NCBI GenBank assembly: GCA_002835545.1
Contig: PIZK01000008.1
Span: forward strand, 1 to 64,000
Length of the DNA stretch: 64,000 bases
From: Alteromonadales bacterium alter-6D02
GTDB lineage: Bacteria > Pseudomonadota > Gammaproteobacteria > Enterobacterales > Psychrobiaceae
Direction: 5' to 3'
The notes beneath the pieces are model-generated. The model saw only the letters and a list, made by a program, of their open reading frames with translations. It was not told the origin of the DNA and did no database searches. The position numbers and the translations under genes are program-made. Below are positions 37,729-49,704 of the stretch, in pieces (within the stretch, counting starts at the first letter, position 1; every line of letters starts with the position of its first letter).

Positions 37729-38889
37729 ATGGAAAGTCCTAATCGTATCGCCAGTTTAGATCTCCTTCGAGGGATCGCTATTCTTGGTATTTTATTTATG
37801 AATATTGTTGCCTTTGGCGCTCCCGAAATTGCGTATATTAGTCCTGCATGGCTCGGTGAAATATCCTTAGGCGACAAACTTGCTTACTCAGGGCAGTTCA
37901 TTTTTGCCAATGCTCGATTTATCAGCCTATTTTGTATTTTGTTTGGCGCGGGTTTGGTACTTTACTGGCAAAAGCTTGAACAAAAAAATATAGCACCGTT
38001 GCCTATTCTTAAAACACGCCTTCACTGGTTGCTCCTGTTCGGCTCACTCCACTTAACTATATTATTCTTCGGTGATATTTTATTAACCTACGCAATTTGC
38101 GGCTTAATCGTGCTGAATAAGGTGTTATGGACACAAGAAAAGTTGATGAGGAACGCGATAATCTATTTAACCGTTGGCTTTGTTCTTTTCACTGGTGTTG
38201 CTGCGTTAATGTTGTTGCCCTCCCCAGATGAGGAAATTTTCCCGCTGGTGTTAACAGAAGCTAAAGCTGCTGTTGAAATCGCTAACGCCACAGGCTCTTT
38301 CATTGAGATGATATTTTATAATCTGGCATATGGCGTACCATTAGTACTCGGTTTAGTTTTGTTATTCTGGTTTGTCGGTGGCTTGATGCTGTTAGGGATG
38401 GCTTTGTTGAAAAATGGTTTTTTTGAGCGCGGCTTTAGTAATAAATTAGAAGTAGTATTAATTGTTAGCGGTTTGATATTGAGCGCTACTCAATTAAGCT
38501 TTATCTGGCAAACGGACTTCCTCTCAGCCTTCTTTCTATTACTGCCTGTGAATCAGCTTGCTGCAATCTTTATTACCCTAGGCGTTTCGTCACGATTAAT
38601 TAAGATGGTGACAGCTAATAATCAGCTGCTCTTGCCGTTACAGTATGCAGGTAAAATGGCATTTAGCTTGTACATCTTCCAGTCTATAGTAATGACGCTA
38701 CTATTTAGAGTCTTTATGCCGGAGCTGTTTGGCGCGCTTTCTCGCACTGAATTACTTGGAGTCGCTCTAGTAATGACTATAATACAGCTTGTTATTGCAA
38801 CGTTTTGGCAAACTAAGATTGGACAAGGGCCTCTGGAAAAAATCTGGCGAAGACTCATTGCGAAAAAATTAAATGCACAGGCTGCCTAA
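37729..38889 (+). CDS. DUF418 family membrane protein
   Basis: A 386-residue polytopic inner-membrane protein with about ten spans. The N-terminal RIASLDLLRGIAILGILFMN is the conserved opening of the DUF418/heparan-alpha-glucosaminide acetyltransferase-like group, and the C-terminal half (GKMAFSLYIFQSI ... FGALSRTELLG ... W) is the DUF418 domain. These are predicted acyltransferase-like or permease proteins with unproven function. GGGGAA precedes the ATG. It occupies the place next to rsmG where mnmG is commonly found. Confidence 0.88.
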   Translation: MESPNRIASLDLLRGIAILGILFMNIVAFGAPEIAYISPAWLGEISLGDKLAYSGQFIFANARFISLFCILFGAGLVLYWQKLEQKNIAPLPILKTRLHWLLLFGSLHLTILFFGDILLTYAICGLIVLNKVLWTQEKLMRNAIIYLTVGFVLFTGVAALMLLPSPDEEIFPLVLTEAKAAVEIANATGSFIEMIFYNLAYGVPLVLGLVLLFWFVGGLMLLGMALLKNGFFERGFSNKLEVVLIVSGLILSATQLSFIWQTDFLSAFFLLLPVNQLAAIFITLGVSSRLIKMVTANNQLLLPLQYAGKMAFSLYIFQSIVMTLLFRVFMPELFGALSRTELLGVALVMTIIQLVIATFWQTKIGQGPLEKIWRRLIAKKLNAQAA

Positions 38890-38914
38890 ATAACCGCAGA
38901 CATACTCCCTTACC

Positions 38915-38954
38915 GACTCTGTAAGCTATTAATGAGAAAACAGCTGTCAGAGTC
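38915..38954 (+). terminator. Hairpin between DUF418 gene and rsmG
   Basis: GACTCTGTAAGCT (38915-38927) pairs with AGCTGTCAGAGTC (38942-38954) at 11 of 13 positions. There is no T tract, so factor-dependent termination or an RNA stability role is possible. Confidence 0.45.
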
Positions 38955-39055
38955 ACTAAGGAGCTATAAAAGTAACCTTAATCGCATATCCTGCTTGGCT
39001 CATGGCCTAATTCAATATAAAATTATCGGCTTATTTTAATATTGGGATACTCGCT

Positions 39056-39694
39056 GTGTTAGCTCAACAATTGCAACGCCTTATTAATGACAGTCAGTTG
39101 TCTGTTTCTGAACCTCACCAGCAACAGCTTGTTCAACTTGTCGAGCTGCTTAATAAGTGGAATAAGGCCTATAACCTAACATCAGTACGAAATCCAAGTG
39201 AGATGCTAGTTAAGCATATAATGGACAGTATTGTTGTCTCTCCTCATCTTGATGGCCATTGTTTTATTGATGTTGGCACAGGACCTGGTTTACCGGGCTT
39301 ACCATTAGCGATTCTAAATCCTGACAAACAGTTTTATTTACTCGATAGTTTAGGTAAACGCATTCGCTTTATTAAGCAAGTCGTACATGAGTTAGGTTTA
39401 AAAAATGTTACGCCAATTCAATCACGTGTTGAAGAGTTTACGCCAGCAAATGATGAATGGCCGCAGCAGGGCTTTGATGGTGTGCTGAGTCGTGCATTTG
39501 CATCACTAGACGACATGTTAGATTGGTGTCATCATTTACCTAATCAGCAGGGCAAATTTTACGCGTTGAAAGGGGTCATCCCACAAGCAGAGCTCGATCA
39601 TTTACGAGAGGGCCTGTCGTTGGATGTTATTCATCAATTAGTCGTGCCTGAACTAGAAGGTGAACGTCATTTAGTCATTATTCAGCAAGACTAG
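39056..39694 (+). CDS. rsmG: 16S rRNA (guanine527-N7)-methyltransferase
   Basis: RsmG methylates G527 of 16S rRNA with S-adenosylmethionine. Signature blocks are [26 protein letters not shown] and the SAM site [17 protein letters not shown], then RAFASL and FYALKG. The 212-residue length is typical. The start is GTG at 39056 with GGGA upstream. parA follows after 57 bases, so an rsmG-parA-parB unit is likely. The usual upstream partner mnmG is absent; a DUF418 gene lies there instead. Confidence 0.96.
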   Translation: MLAQQLQRLINDSQLSVSEPHQQQLVQLVELLNKWNKAYNLTSVRNPSEMLVKHIMDSIVVSPHLDGHCFIDVGTGPGLPGLPLAILNPDKQFYLLDSLGKRIRFIKQVVHELGLKNVTPIQSRVEEFTPANDEWPQQGFDGVLSRAFASLDDMLDWCHHLPNQQGKFYALKGVIPQAELDHLREGLSLDVIHQLVVPELEGERHLVIIQQD

Positions 39695-39751
39695 TGATAC
39701 TATAAAGGCTCTGTTAGTAAATACAGGCATTAACCAATTAAGGGAACGATC

Positions 39752-40543
39752 GTGGCAAAAGTTATTGCAGTAGCGAATCAAAAAGGCGGTGTGGGTAAAA
39801 CGACCACCGCAGTGAATTTAGCAGCATCTTTAGCGGCAACGCGTCGTAAGGTGCTCTTGATCGATCTTGACCCTCAAGGCAATGCGACTATGGGCAGTGG
39901 TGTTGATAAATATGAAGTGGCCACCACTGTTTATGACTTATTAGTCGATGAAATGCCTGTTGAAGAAGTGATTGTAAAAGACACTAATGGTCATTATGAC
40001 TTAATCGCAGCTAATGCTGATGTGACAGCAGCTGAAATCAAGTTAATTGAGTTTTTTGCCAGAGAGGTACGTTTAAAAAACGGCCTGAAGCCTGTGTTAG
40101 ATCATTACGACTATGTTTTTATTGACTGTCCTCCGGCTCTTAATTTATTAACGATTAATGCCATGTCTGCCGCCGATAGCGTATTAGTACCAATGCAGTG
40201 TGAGTATTTTGCATTGGAAGGATTAACAGCACTGGTGGATACGATTAGTAAGCTTGCGGCAGTGGTTAATCCCGACCTTACTATCGAAGGTATCTTACGC
40301 ACTATGTATGATCCGCGTAATCGATTAGCTAACGATGTTTCAGATCAGTTAAAACAGCACTTTGGCGACAAAGTGTATCGTACCGTTATTCCTCGCAATG
40401 TGCGTCTTGCCGAGGCGCCTAGCTTTGGTGCGCCTGCGATGTATTATGATAAATCGTCAACTGGCGCTAAGGCTTATTTAGCGCTTGCCGGTGAAATGAT
40501 CCGCAGGGCTGAACAAGAACCGACAGAACCTTTAGCCAGTTAA
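39752..40543 (+). CDS. parA: Chromosome partitioning ATPase ParA (Soj)
   Basis: A 263-residue ParA/MinD-type ATPase that moves the ParB-parS complex during chromosome segregation. The deviant Walker A motif is KGGVGKTTTAVNLAA at residues 11-25, with DLDPQGNAT and FIDCPPALNLLT following. It lacks the N-terminal helix-turn-helix of plasmid ParA forms, as expected of the chromosomal type. The start is GTG at 39752 with AAGGGAA before it. Confidence 0.96.
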   Translation: MAKVIAVANQKGGVGKTTTAVNLAASLAATRRKVLLIDLDPQGNATMGSGVDKYEVATTVYDLLVDEMPVEEVIVKDTNGHYDLIAANADVTAAEIKLIEFFAREVRLKNGLKPVLDHYDYVFIDCPPALNLLTINAMSAADSVLVPMQCEYFALEGLTALVDTISKLAAVVNPDLTIEGILRTMYDPRNRLANDVSDQLKQHFGDKVYRTVIPRNVRLAEAPSFGAPAMYYDKSSTGAKAYLALAGEMIRRAEQEPTEPLAS

Positions 40544-40617
40544 GCTAAATTGACCCAGATTATGATGAGGTCATCGCCTGATGGGCTTATCGACATAAAA
40601 AAGAGTAAAAGAATCAC

Positions 40618-41532
40618 ATGTCATTAAAAAAACGCGGTTTAGGCAAAGGATTAGATGCCTTATTAAGTACGAGTAATACAGCTCGTACCAAGCAAATTAA
40701 GCAAGATGTAGAACAGGCACCTGTAAAAGAGCAAATCAGTGCAGAAAAAGGTGAGTTACAGCAGCTACCGATCGAGTTTCTCCAGCCGGGTGTATATCAA
40801 CCACGTAAAGACATGTCTTCAGATGCACTTGATGAGTTAGCGAGTTCGATTAAGGCCCAAGGTATTATTCAGCCCATTTTAGTCCGTCAAGTCGGTGAAG
40901 ATAAGTATGAAATCATCGCAGGTGAACGTCGTTGGCGTGCCGCTCAACTCGCTCAGTTAACCGAGGTGCCTTGTTTGGTTAAGGACGTTGATGATCGCGC
41001 TACGGTTGCGATTGCGTTAATTGAAAACATCCAGCGTGAAGATCTAAACGCCATGGAAGAAGCGGTTGCTTTAGATCGCTTAATCAATGAATTTGAATTA
41101 ACCCATCAGCAGGTTGCTGAAGAAGTCGGTAAATCGCGCACCACGGTAAGTAACTTATTACGCTTAAATACTCTTAATGACGATGTAAAGCTGCTGTTAG
41201 AGCGTGGAGACATTGATATGGGGCATGCTCGAGCTTTATTAGGTTTATCAGGCGAACTACAAAGCGATAATGCACGAGTTGTTGCGGATAAGAACTTGAG
41301 TGTGCGTGAGACTGAGAGACTGGTTCAAAAAGCTTTAAAAGGCACTCCAGAGAAGAAAGAGAAGACCTTAGATCCAAACATTGCTAGTTTACAACAGCGC
41401 TTGAGTGAGCACCTTGGCGCTAAAGTTGCGATCAATGACAACGGTAAGGGTAAGGGCAAGATGGTTATCTCTTACACTACGCTCGACGAGTTAGATGGCT
41501 TATTGGGTCATATTGGGATTAGCCACGAGTAA
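40618..41532 (+). CDS. parB: Chromosome partitioning protein ParB (Spo0J)
   Basis: A 304-residue ParB, the parS-binding CTPase. The N-terminal KKRGLGKGLDALL motif contacts ParA. The ParB N-terminal domain has the CTP-binding GERRWRAAQLA box and ENIQREDLN; the helix-turn-helix is LTHQQVAEEVGKSRTTVSNLLRL; the C-terminal dimer domain ends the protein. It lies 74 bases after parA. I found no perfect parS (TGTTTCACGTGAAACA) in the window by eye. Confidence 0.96.
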   Translation: MSLKKRGLGKGLDALLSTSNTARTKQIKQDVEQAPVKEQISAEKGELQQLPIEFLQPGVYQPRKDMSSDALDELASSIKAQGIIQPILVRQVGEDKYEIIAGERRWRAAQLAQLTEVPCLVKDVDDRATVAIALIENIQREDLNAMEEAVALDRLINEFELTHQQVAEEVGKSRTTVSNLLRLNTLNDDVKLLLERGDIDMGHARALLGLSGELQSDNARVVADKNLSVRETERLVQKALKGTPEKKEKTLDPNIASLQQRLSEHLGAKVAINDNGKGKGKMVISYTTLDELDGLLGHIGISHE

Positions 41533-41547
41533 CTGACCATGAAATAG

Positions 41548-41590
41548 CCTCTGTAATATTTCTTCTTCATTTGAGAAATAATTACAGGGG
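41548..41590 (+). terminator. Hairpin after parB
   Basis: CCTCTGTAATATTTCT (from 41548) pairs with AGAAATAATTACAGGGG (to 41590) with one bulge and one G-T pair. No T tract follows, so termination strength is uncertain. Confidence 0.45.
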
Positions 41591-41861
41591 GCGCACTTCA
41601 ATTTCCTTCCTCTTTTTAAATCATTTAAGCATAAAAAAAACGATAAATGTGATTAAAGGTAATAAGAACAGTCTATTTTTTTGGCAGTTTTTTCCATCGA
41701 TTTAATAAAAAAGAATCATTATTAGACTAATTGGTTAATTATCCAGCGATAGCGAAATGTACAAATATGTATTTTATTTTTATAGGCAACACTATATAGG
41801 GGATCTGTTCCCTCTTTAGTCTGATTTTATGTATTATTATGTCAAAATGCCGTTGTTTCAG

Positions 41862-41889
41862 TTGCAAAATTAAGTAGAAAACGTATACT
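41862..41889 (+). promoter_or_regulatory. Sigma70-type promoter of the atp operon
   Basis: TTGCAA (41862-41867), a 16-base spacer and TATACT (41884-41889). Each hexamer has four or five consensus bases. It is the best candidate in the gap and would start the operon near 41896. Confidence 0.5.
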
Positions 41890-41985
41890 TCTCATCGCTT
41901 TTTTCGGCGCGATTTTTTGAGTTATCTCTTGGATTTTAAGAGTCGTAGCTCACCACTAAAATAAGCAGGTTGCGGAGTAAGTAAA

Positions 41986-42378
41986 TTGGTCAACAAACTG
42001 GCTCGTCATGGGCGTTCAACGGCTTACAAGTTGATTCTCATGCAAACATTGGCAGTCTTGGCGGCTTCATTTTTTTTCTTCCTGGCAAATGGAACGAAAG
42101 CAGGTTATTCAGCCCTTTGTGGTGGAATCATCTCCATAGTTCCAAATTTTGTATTTGCCTCCTTAGCTTTTCGCAATGCCGGAGCGAGCGCTGCTAAAGA
42201 AGTTTTAACTGATTTCTTTAAAGGCGAGGCACTCAAGCTTGTTTTAGTGATAGTGCTGTTTTGGGTGGTGTTTAAGACTTTGGACGTGATTTATTTGCCA
42301 CTATTCGTTACATACGCTTTGGCAATAGTTCTCCATTGGTTATCACCATTAATTTTTAAATCCAAAAAAGTGGGATAG
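41986..42378 (+). CDS. atpI: ATP synthase subunit I
   Basis: A 130-residue membrane protein with four spans, which assists assembly of the c-ring in the F1Fo ATP synthase. The N-terminal RSTAYKLILMQT and GGIISIVPN motifs are typical. The start is TTG at 41986, supported by GCGGAG at normal spacing. It is the first gene of the nine-gene atp operon, and the stop is three bases before atpB. Confidence 0.93.
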   Translation: MVNKLARHGRSTAYKLILMQTLAVLAASFFFFLANGTKAGYSALCGGIISIVPNFVFASLAFRNAGASAAKEVLTDFFKGEALKLVLVIVLFWVVFKTLDVIYLPLFVTYALAIVLHWLSPLIFKSKKVG

Positions 42379-43161
<783 letters not shown>

Positions 43162-43255
43162 TATTATAATCCAAACCCATTAAAGCGCTCCTACATGATG
43201 AGCTCACTTTAATGAGTAAGGATACGAAACAAATTTTTAATTTTTTATTTTATAA

Positions 43256-43528
<273 letters not shown>

Positions 43529-43565
43529 TAAGCGACCTCTTTTTAATTAACTAGAGGACGACGTT

Positions 43566-44036
43566 ATGAATATGAACGCAACCCTTTTAGGTCAATCAAT
43601 TGCATTTGCAGTGTTTGTTATATTTTGTATGAAATATATCTGGCCACCGCTAATGAGTGCGATTGAAGATCGTCAGAAGAAAATCGCTGACGGCTTGGCC
43701 TCTGCTGAACGTGCAGGTAAAGATTTAGAACTAGCTCAAGCTAAAGCAACTGATCAATTAAAAGATGCTAAAGCTGAAGCTGCTTCAATCGTTGATGCTG
43801 CTAATAAACGTAAAGCACAAATTGTTGACGAAGCAAAAACTGCTGCGATGACTGAGCGCGATAAGATTATCGCTTCTGGTCACGCTGAAGTTGAAGCTGA
43901 ACGTAACCGTGCAAAAGAAGAACTTCGCCAGAAAGTTGCTGTATTAGCAATTGCTGGTGCAGAGAAGATTCTTGAGCGCTCAATCGATGAAGCTGCTGCG
44001 AACGATATAGTTGAAAAACTTGTCGGCGAGCTATAA
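43566..44036 (+). CDS. atpF: F0 sector subunit b
   Basis: The 156-residue peripheral stalk subunit: one N-terminal membrane span (about 6-26) then a long alpha-helical, Ala/Lys/Glu-rich coiled coil that dimerises and holds F1. Length and the [19 protein letters not shown] start match E. coli subunit b. Start ATG at 43566 follows AGAGGACG. Confidence 0.97.
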   Translation: MNMNATLLGQSIAFAVFVIFCMKYIWPPLMSAIEDRQKKIADGLASAERAGKDLELAQAKATDQLKDAKAEAASIVDAANKRKAQIVDEAKTAAMTERDKIIASGHAEVEAERNRAKEELRQKVAVLAIAGAEKILERSIDEAAANDIVEKLVGEL

Positions 44037-44051
44037 CAGAGGATTAGAGTA

Positions 44052-44585
44052 ATGGCTGAATTCACTACCATCGCTCGACCTTATGCTAAAGCAGCTTTTG
44101 ACTTTGCCGTTGAGAAGAACGACGTAGACCAGTGGTTAGAAATGATCACCTTTATTGGTCAAGTTGCATCAAATGATGCCGTTGTTTCAATGCTTAAAGC
44201 TACTACTGCCGCTCAAGAAGCAGCAGACTTGATGATCAAGTTAGGTGGCGAGCAACTTAACGAAAATGGCCAGAACTTTATTAAAGTATTGGCTCAAAAC
44301 GAACGTTTATTAGTACTACCTGAAGTTGCAGTGTTATTTGCTGAGTATCACAATGATTACAACAAGCAAGTAGATGCAGAGGTTACCTCTGCCACTAAAC
44401 TGAATAAGACACAACGAGCTGAATTAGCCGCGTCTTTGGAAAAACGTTTAGCGCGTAAAGTACAGCTAAACGTAAGTATTGATAAATCTCTGGTTGCTGG
44501 CGTGATTATTCGTGTAGGAGATCTGTTAATTGACGGATCAGTACGCGGAAAATTAGAACGTCTTGGCAACCAGCTGCAATCATAA
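44052..44585 (+). CDS. atpH: F1 sector subunit delta
   Basis: The 177-residue OSCP/delta subunit that joins the peripheral stalk to the F1 head. The N-terminal TTIARPYAKAAFDFA and C-terminal SVRGKLERLGNQL motifs are typical. Spacing to atpF (15 bases) and atpA (14 bases) fits a tightly packed operon. Confidence 0.97.
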   Translation: MAEFTTIARPYAKAAFDFAVEKNDVDQWLEMITFIGQVASNDAVVSMLKATTAAQEAADLMIKLGGEQLNENGQNFIKVLAQNERLLVLPEVAVLFAEYHNDYNKQVDAEVTSATKLNKTQRAELAASLEKRLARKVQLNVSIDKSLVAGVIIRVGDLLIDGSVRGKLERLGNQLQS

Positions 44586-44599
44586 TTGGGGATTAGAGC

Positions 44600-46141
44600 A
44601 TGCAACTAAATTCCACTGAGATCAGTGATCTGATCAAACAACGTATCGAACAATTCGAAGTTGTTAGTGAAGCTCGTAACGAAGGTACAATCGTTTCTGT
44701 AAGTGACGGTATCTTACGCATCAACGGCCTAGCGGACGTGATGCAAGGCGAGATGATTGAATTACCAGGCAGTCGCTACGCGATCGCGCTTAACCTTGAG
44801 CGTGATTCTGTTGGTGCTGTTGTTATGGGACCATACGCTGACCTAGCTGAAGGCGTAAAAGTAAAATCTACTGGTCGTATTCTTGAAGTACCAGTAGGTC
44901 GTGGTTTACTAGGTCGTGTTGTAAACACACTAGGTCAACCAATTGACGGTAAAGGCGCTATCGATAACGATGGTTTCTCTCCAGTAGAAGTAATTGCTCC
45001 TGGTGTAATCGAACGTCAATCAGTTGATGAGCCTGTACAAACAGGTATTAAAGCAATCGATACAATGATTCCAGTTGGCCGTGGTCAACGTGAATTAATC
45101 ATCGGTGACCGTCAAACTGGTAAGACTGCTATCGCAATCGACGCTATCATTGCTCAGAAAAACTCTGGCATTAAGAGTGTTTACGTAGCAATCGGTCAGA
45201 AAAACTCTACTATTTCGAACGTTGTTCGTAAATTAGAAGAGCACGGCGCTTTAGAAAACACTATCGTTGTTGTTGCATCTGCTGCTGAAGCTGCTGCACT
45301 ACAATACTTAGCACCATACTCTGGTTGTGCTATGGGTGAATACTTCCGTGACCGCGGTGAAGATGCACTAATCGTATATGATGATTTAACTAAGCAAGCT
45401 GTTGCTTACCGTCAAATCTCTCTACTTTTACGTCGTCCACCAGGCCGTGAAGCTTACCCAGGTGACGTATTCTACCTCCACAGTCGCTTATTAGAGCGTG
45501 CTTCTCGCGTAAACGTTGATTACGTTGAAAAGTTCACTAACGGTGAAGTAAAAGGTCAGACAGGTTCTTTAACTGCTCTACCAATCATCGAAACACAAGC
45601 GGGTGACGTTTCTGCATTCGTACCTACTAACGTAATCTCGATTACCGATGGTCAGATCTTCTTAGAAACTGACTTATTTAACTCAGGCTTACGTCCTGCT
45701 GTTAACCCAGGTATCTCGGTATCTCGTGTTGGTGGTGCTGCACAAACTAAAATCATCAAGAAGCTTTCTGGCGGTATCCGTACTGCACTAGCTCAGTACC
45801 GTGAACTTGCAGCTTTCGCTCAGTTCTCTTCTGATCTAGATGACGCGACTCGTGCACAATTAGAGCATGGTCAACGTGTTACAGAGCTAATGAAGCAGAA
45901 GCAATATGCTCCAATGAGCGTTGCAGAGCAAGGTGTAGTAATCTTCGCTGCTGAAAAAGGCTACTTGAAAGATGTTGAAATCAACAAAGTTGTAGATTTC
46001 GAAGCATCTCTGCTTTCTTACGCAAACAGCGAAGGTAGCGAGCTTTTAGCTAAGATCAACGAAAAAGGCGCATACGACGCTGACATCGAAGCTGGTCTTA
46101 AAGCACTGCTTGATAACTTCGTGGCAACTCAGACTTACTAA
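44600..46141 (+). CDS. atpA: F1 sector subunit alpha
   Basis: The 513-residue non-catalytic nucleotide-binding subunit of F1. Walker A is GDRQTGKTA (around 169-177), with [21 protein letters not shown] and the ATPase alpha/beta signature [11 protein letters not shown]. Length equals that of E. coli AtpA. Codon use is strongly biased toward C/T-ending optimal codons, as in highly expressed genes. Start ATG at 44600 with GGGGAT upstream. Confidence 0.98.
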   Translation: MQLNSTEISDLIKQRIEQFEVVSEARNEGTIVSVSDGILRINGLADVMQGEMIELPGSRYAIALNLERDSVGAVVMGPYADLAEGVKVKSTGRILEVPVGRGLLGRVVNTLGQPIDGKGAIDNDGFSPVEVIAPGVIERQSVDEPVQTGIKAIDTMIPVGRGQRELIIGDRQTGKTAIAIDAIIAQKNSGIKSVYVAIGQKNSTISNVVRKLEEHGALENTIVVVASAAEAAALQYLAPYSGCAMGEYFRDRGEDALIVYDDLTKQAVAYRQISLLLRRPPGREAYPGDVFYLHSRLLERASRVNVDYVEKFTNGEVKGQTGSLTALPIIETQAGDVSAFVPTNVISITDGQIFLETDLFNSGLRPAVNPGISVSRVGGAAQTKIIKKLSGGIRTALAQYRELAAFAQFSSDLDDATRAQLEHGQRVTELMKQKQYAPMSVAEQGVVIFAAEKGYLKDVEINKVVDFEASLLSYANSEGSELLAKINEKGAYDADIEAGLKALLDNFVATQTY

Positions 46142-46191
46142 GTCGGTGATAGGTGTTGCTTGCAACACCTAACTAACTGGAGAAAGAAGAG

Positions 46192-47058
46192 ATGGCTGGC
46201 GGAAAAGAGATAAAAAGCAAGATCGCGAGTGTTAAAAACACTCAGAAGATCACGAGCGCTATGGAAATGGTTGCTGCGAGTAAAATGCGTCGTCTACAAG
46301 ACCGCATGCACTCATCGCGCCCATATGCCACTAATATGCGTCAAGTGATTAGTCATATCGCTGAAGGTAGCTTAGAGTATCGCCATCCTTATATGGAAGA
46401 GCGTGATGTTAAGCGTGTTGGTTACATTGTTATTTCAAGTGACCGTGGCCTATGTGGCGGCTTAAACATTAACTTGTTCAAGAAAGTGACTAAAGATGCT
46501 GGTGAATGGACTACTAAAGGCGCGGAAGTAAGTTTCGCACTGATTGGTAGCAAAGCAATCAGCTTCTTTAACAGCTTTGGTAACGGTGATGTTGTTGCAC
46601 AAGCTTCTGGCTTGGGTGATACACCTTCACTATCTGAGTTAATCGGTAGTGTACAAGTAATGTTAAAAGCATATGACGAAGGTAAATTGGACCGTCTATA
46701 CGTGGTAAACAATAAGTTTGTTAACACTATGGTTCAAGAACCTACGATCGATCAACTACTACCATTGCCAAAACAAGAAGGTAATACTGAGCAATCTCAT
46801 CATTGGGATTACCTCTACGAACCAGACGCAAAAGAACTATTAGATGTTCTATTAACGCGCTACGTAGAGTCTCAAGTTTATCAAGGTGTTGTTGAAAATG
46901 TAGCCTGTGAAATGGCTGCACGTATGATGGCGATGAAAAACGCCACAGACAACGCATCAGATTTGATAGACGATTTACAACTTGTTTATAACAAAGCTCG
47001 TCAAGCAAGTATCACTCAAGAATTGGGTGAGATTGTTGCAGGCGCGGCGGCTGTTTAG
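46192..47058 (+). CDS. atpG: F1 sector subunit gamma
   Basis: The 288-residue central shaft of F1. The conserved N-terminal [19 protein letters not shown] and C-terminal [21 protein letters not shown] helices form the rotating coiled coil, and [11 protein letters not shown] is the family signature. The length is that of E. coli AtpG (287). GGAGAAAGAAG precedes the ATG. Confidence 0.98.
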   Translation: MAGGKEIKSKIASVKNTQKITSAMEMVAASKMRRLQDRMHSSRPYATNMRQVISHIAEGSLEYRHPYMEERDVKRVGYIVISSDRGLCGGLNINLFKKVTKDAGEWTTKGAEVSFALIGSKAISFFNSFGNGDVVAQASGLGDTPSLSELIGSVQVMLKAYDEGKLDRLYVVNNKFVNTMVQEPTIDQLLPLPKQEGNTEQSHHWDYLYEPDAKELLDVLLTRYVESQVYQGVVENVACEMAARMMAMKNATDNASDLIDDLQLVYNKARQASITQELGEIVAGAAAV

Positions 47059-47085
47059 GCATTAGGTATAACCAATAAGCTTTGA

Positions 47086-48477
<1,392 letters not shown>

Positions 48478-48494
48478 TCGGCTAGGAGACTACT

Positions 48495-48917
48495 ATGGCT
48501 GCTATGACTGTACATCTTGATGTAGTAAGCGCGGAAGAAGAAATTTTCTCTGGTCGCGTTGAATCTCTACAAGTTTCTGGTGAAGCGGGTGATTTAGGTG
48601 TTATGCCAGGTCACGCTCCATTATTAACGAGCATCAAGCCAGGTATGGTACGCCTAGTGAAACAGAATGGAGAGGAAGAAATTATCTTCCTTTCTGGTGG
48701 TATCCTTGAGATCCAACCAGGTCTAGTTAACATCCTTGCTGATGTTGCTATCCGTGGTGGCGACCTTGATGAGACTGCTGCTGTAGAAGCTAAGCGTCTT
48801 GCTGAAGAAAACATTAACACAGCCTCTGGCGACATGGACTACGCAGAAGCGGCTAAGCAATTAGCTAACGCTGTAGCGCAATTACGTGTTCTAGAGATGG
48901 TTCGTAAAAAAGGCTAA
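48495..48917 (+). CDS. atpC: F1 sector subunit epsilon
   Basis: The 140-residue regulatory subunit of F1: an N-terminal beta sandwich ([36 protein letters not shown]) and a C-terminal helical hairpin. It closes the operon 17 bases after atpD and is followed by a strong terminator. Confidence 0.97.
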   Translation: MAAMTVHLDVVSAEEEIFSGRVESLQVSGEAGDLGVMPGHAPLLTSIKPGMVRLVKQNGEEEIIFLSGGILEIQPGLVNILADVAIRGGDLDETAAVEAKRLAEENINTASGDMDYAEAAKQLANAVAQLRVLEMVRKKG

Positions 48918-48950
48918 GCCTCTAGCGAACAACATGTGTTATATTGAAAA

Positions 48951-48976
48951 AAAGCACCCTTTGGGTGCTTTTTTTA
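48951..48976 (+). terminator. Intrinsic terminator of the atp operon
   Basis: AAAGCACCC (48951-48959) pairs with GGGTGCTTT (48963-48971) over a 3-base loop, followed by TTTTT. It lies about 35 bases after the atpC stop. Confidence 0.9.
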
Positions 48977-49020
48977 TGTCTTGAAAGTGAACTTACTGAC
49001 TACTTATATCTGCTTTAAAT

Positions 49021-49704
49021 TTAGTTATTTAAATCCCACACCATCTTGGATGGATCATCAGTTTTTATAAATAAACCTTTATAAGTCATTAGATCATTAT
49101 CATTTTTTGTATATTTTGAGAACGTATAATTACTGCCAAAATCACTAATTTTATTCAAGGTGTCTTCGTTGATATCTGATAACTCATAGTCAAACTTAAT
49201 AAGACATAGTCTTCCATTGCAGGAATAAGTTTCTGACTGGAACTTGTTACCAAGTAGTGAAGTAAGCTGTTCACGTAGGGCATCTTCCCTTTGCCAGCTA
49301 TCAGAGTCTTTTTCTAGTTCCTGTATTACTTCAATTGCTTTACCAAAATCTTTACCGGAAAAAACAGTTTCAATAGATTTGCTAGATAGCTGATTGTCTG
49401 AAAGTACGAATGCATTATTTAAATTGTTGGTATTTTTAAATGCATCTGAACTTAAGAAGTTATCAAAATTAGTGCTTTTCGTTGCTATTGTTGAATTACT
49501 AGTCTTACTACTAGGTTTAGAAGCATCACTGGTTTGTTCATTAAAGGCTAGGAGATTACTAGCATCTTCGTCTGTTAATGGCTTTTCTTGCTTTGTATTC
49601 TTAGCAACAGAGCTTTGCGAATGATTGGTGTTATCTTGCGAGTTAGTATATGCCAGAAAACCTACAATTGAGATACCTGCAATTGATAGGATGAGCTTAT
49701 TCAT
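49021..49704 (-). CDS. Exported or membrane-anchored hypothetical protein
   Basis: A 227-residue protein with an N-terminal hydrophobic segment (about 3-20, LILSIAGISIVGFLAYT) that is either a signal peptide or an anchor, then a Ser/Asn/Thr/Lys-rich low-complexity linker to about residue 85. The C-terminal 100 residues are a mixed fold containing two cysteines in CNGRLC, which probably form a disulfide. I do not recognise it. Base composition is clearly more AT-rich than the neighbouring atp operon, and the following 500 bases are also AT-rich, which may indicate acquired or weakly selected DNA. It is convergent with the atp operon. Confidence 0.7.
   Translation of the reverse strand: MNKLILSIAGISIVGFLAYTNSQDNTNHSQSSVAKNTKQEKPLTDEDASNLLAFNEQTSDASKPSSKTSNSTIATKSTNFDNFLSSDAFKNTNNLNNAFVLSDNQLSSKSIETVFSGKDFGKAIEVIQELEKDSDSWQREDALREQLTSLLGNKFQSETYSCNGRLCLIKFDYELSDINEDTLNKISDFGSNYTFSKYTKNDNDLMTYKGLFIKTDDPSKMVWDLNN

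Larger units (their letters stand above)
41533..41985. other. parB-atpI intergenic region
   Basis: A 453-base AT-rich gap. It contains a hairpin soon after parB (41548-41590) and a sigma70-like promoter for the atp operon (41862-41889). The middle part (41600-41850) has A and T tracts but no ORF or other structure I can support. The long leader (about 90 bases) before atpI may carry expression control. Confidence 0.5.

Noticed and set aside
38890-41985. Replication origin or parS near rsmG-parAB
   Set aside because: No cluster of DnaA boxes and no TGTTTCACGTGAAACA-like site found by eye.
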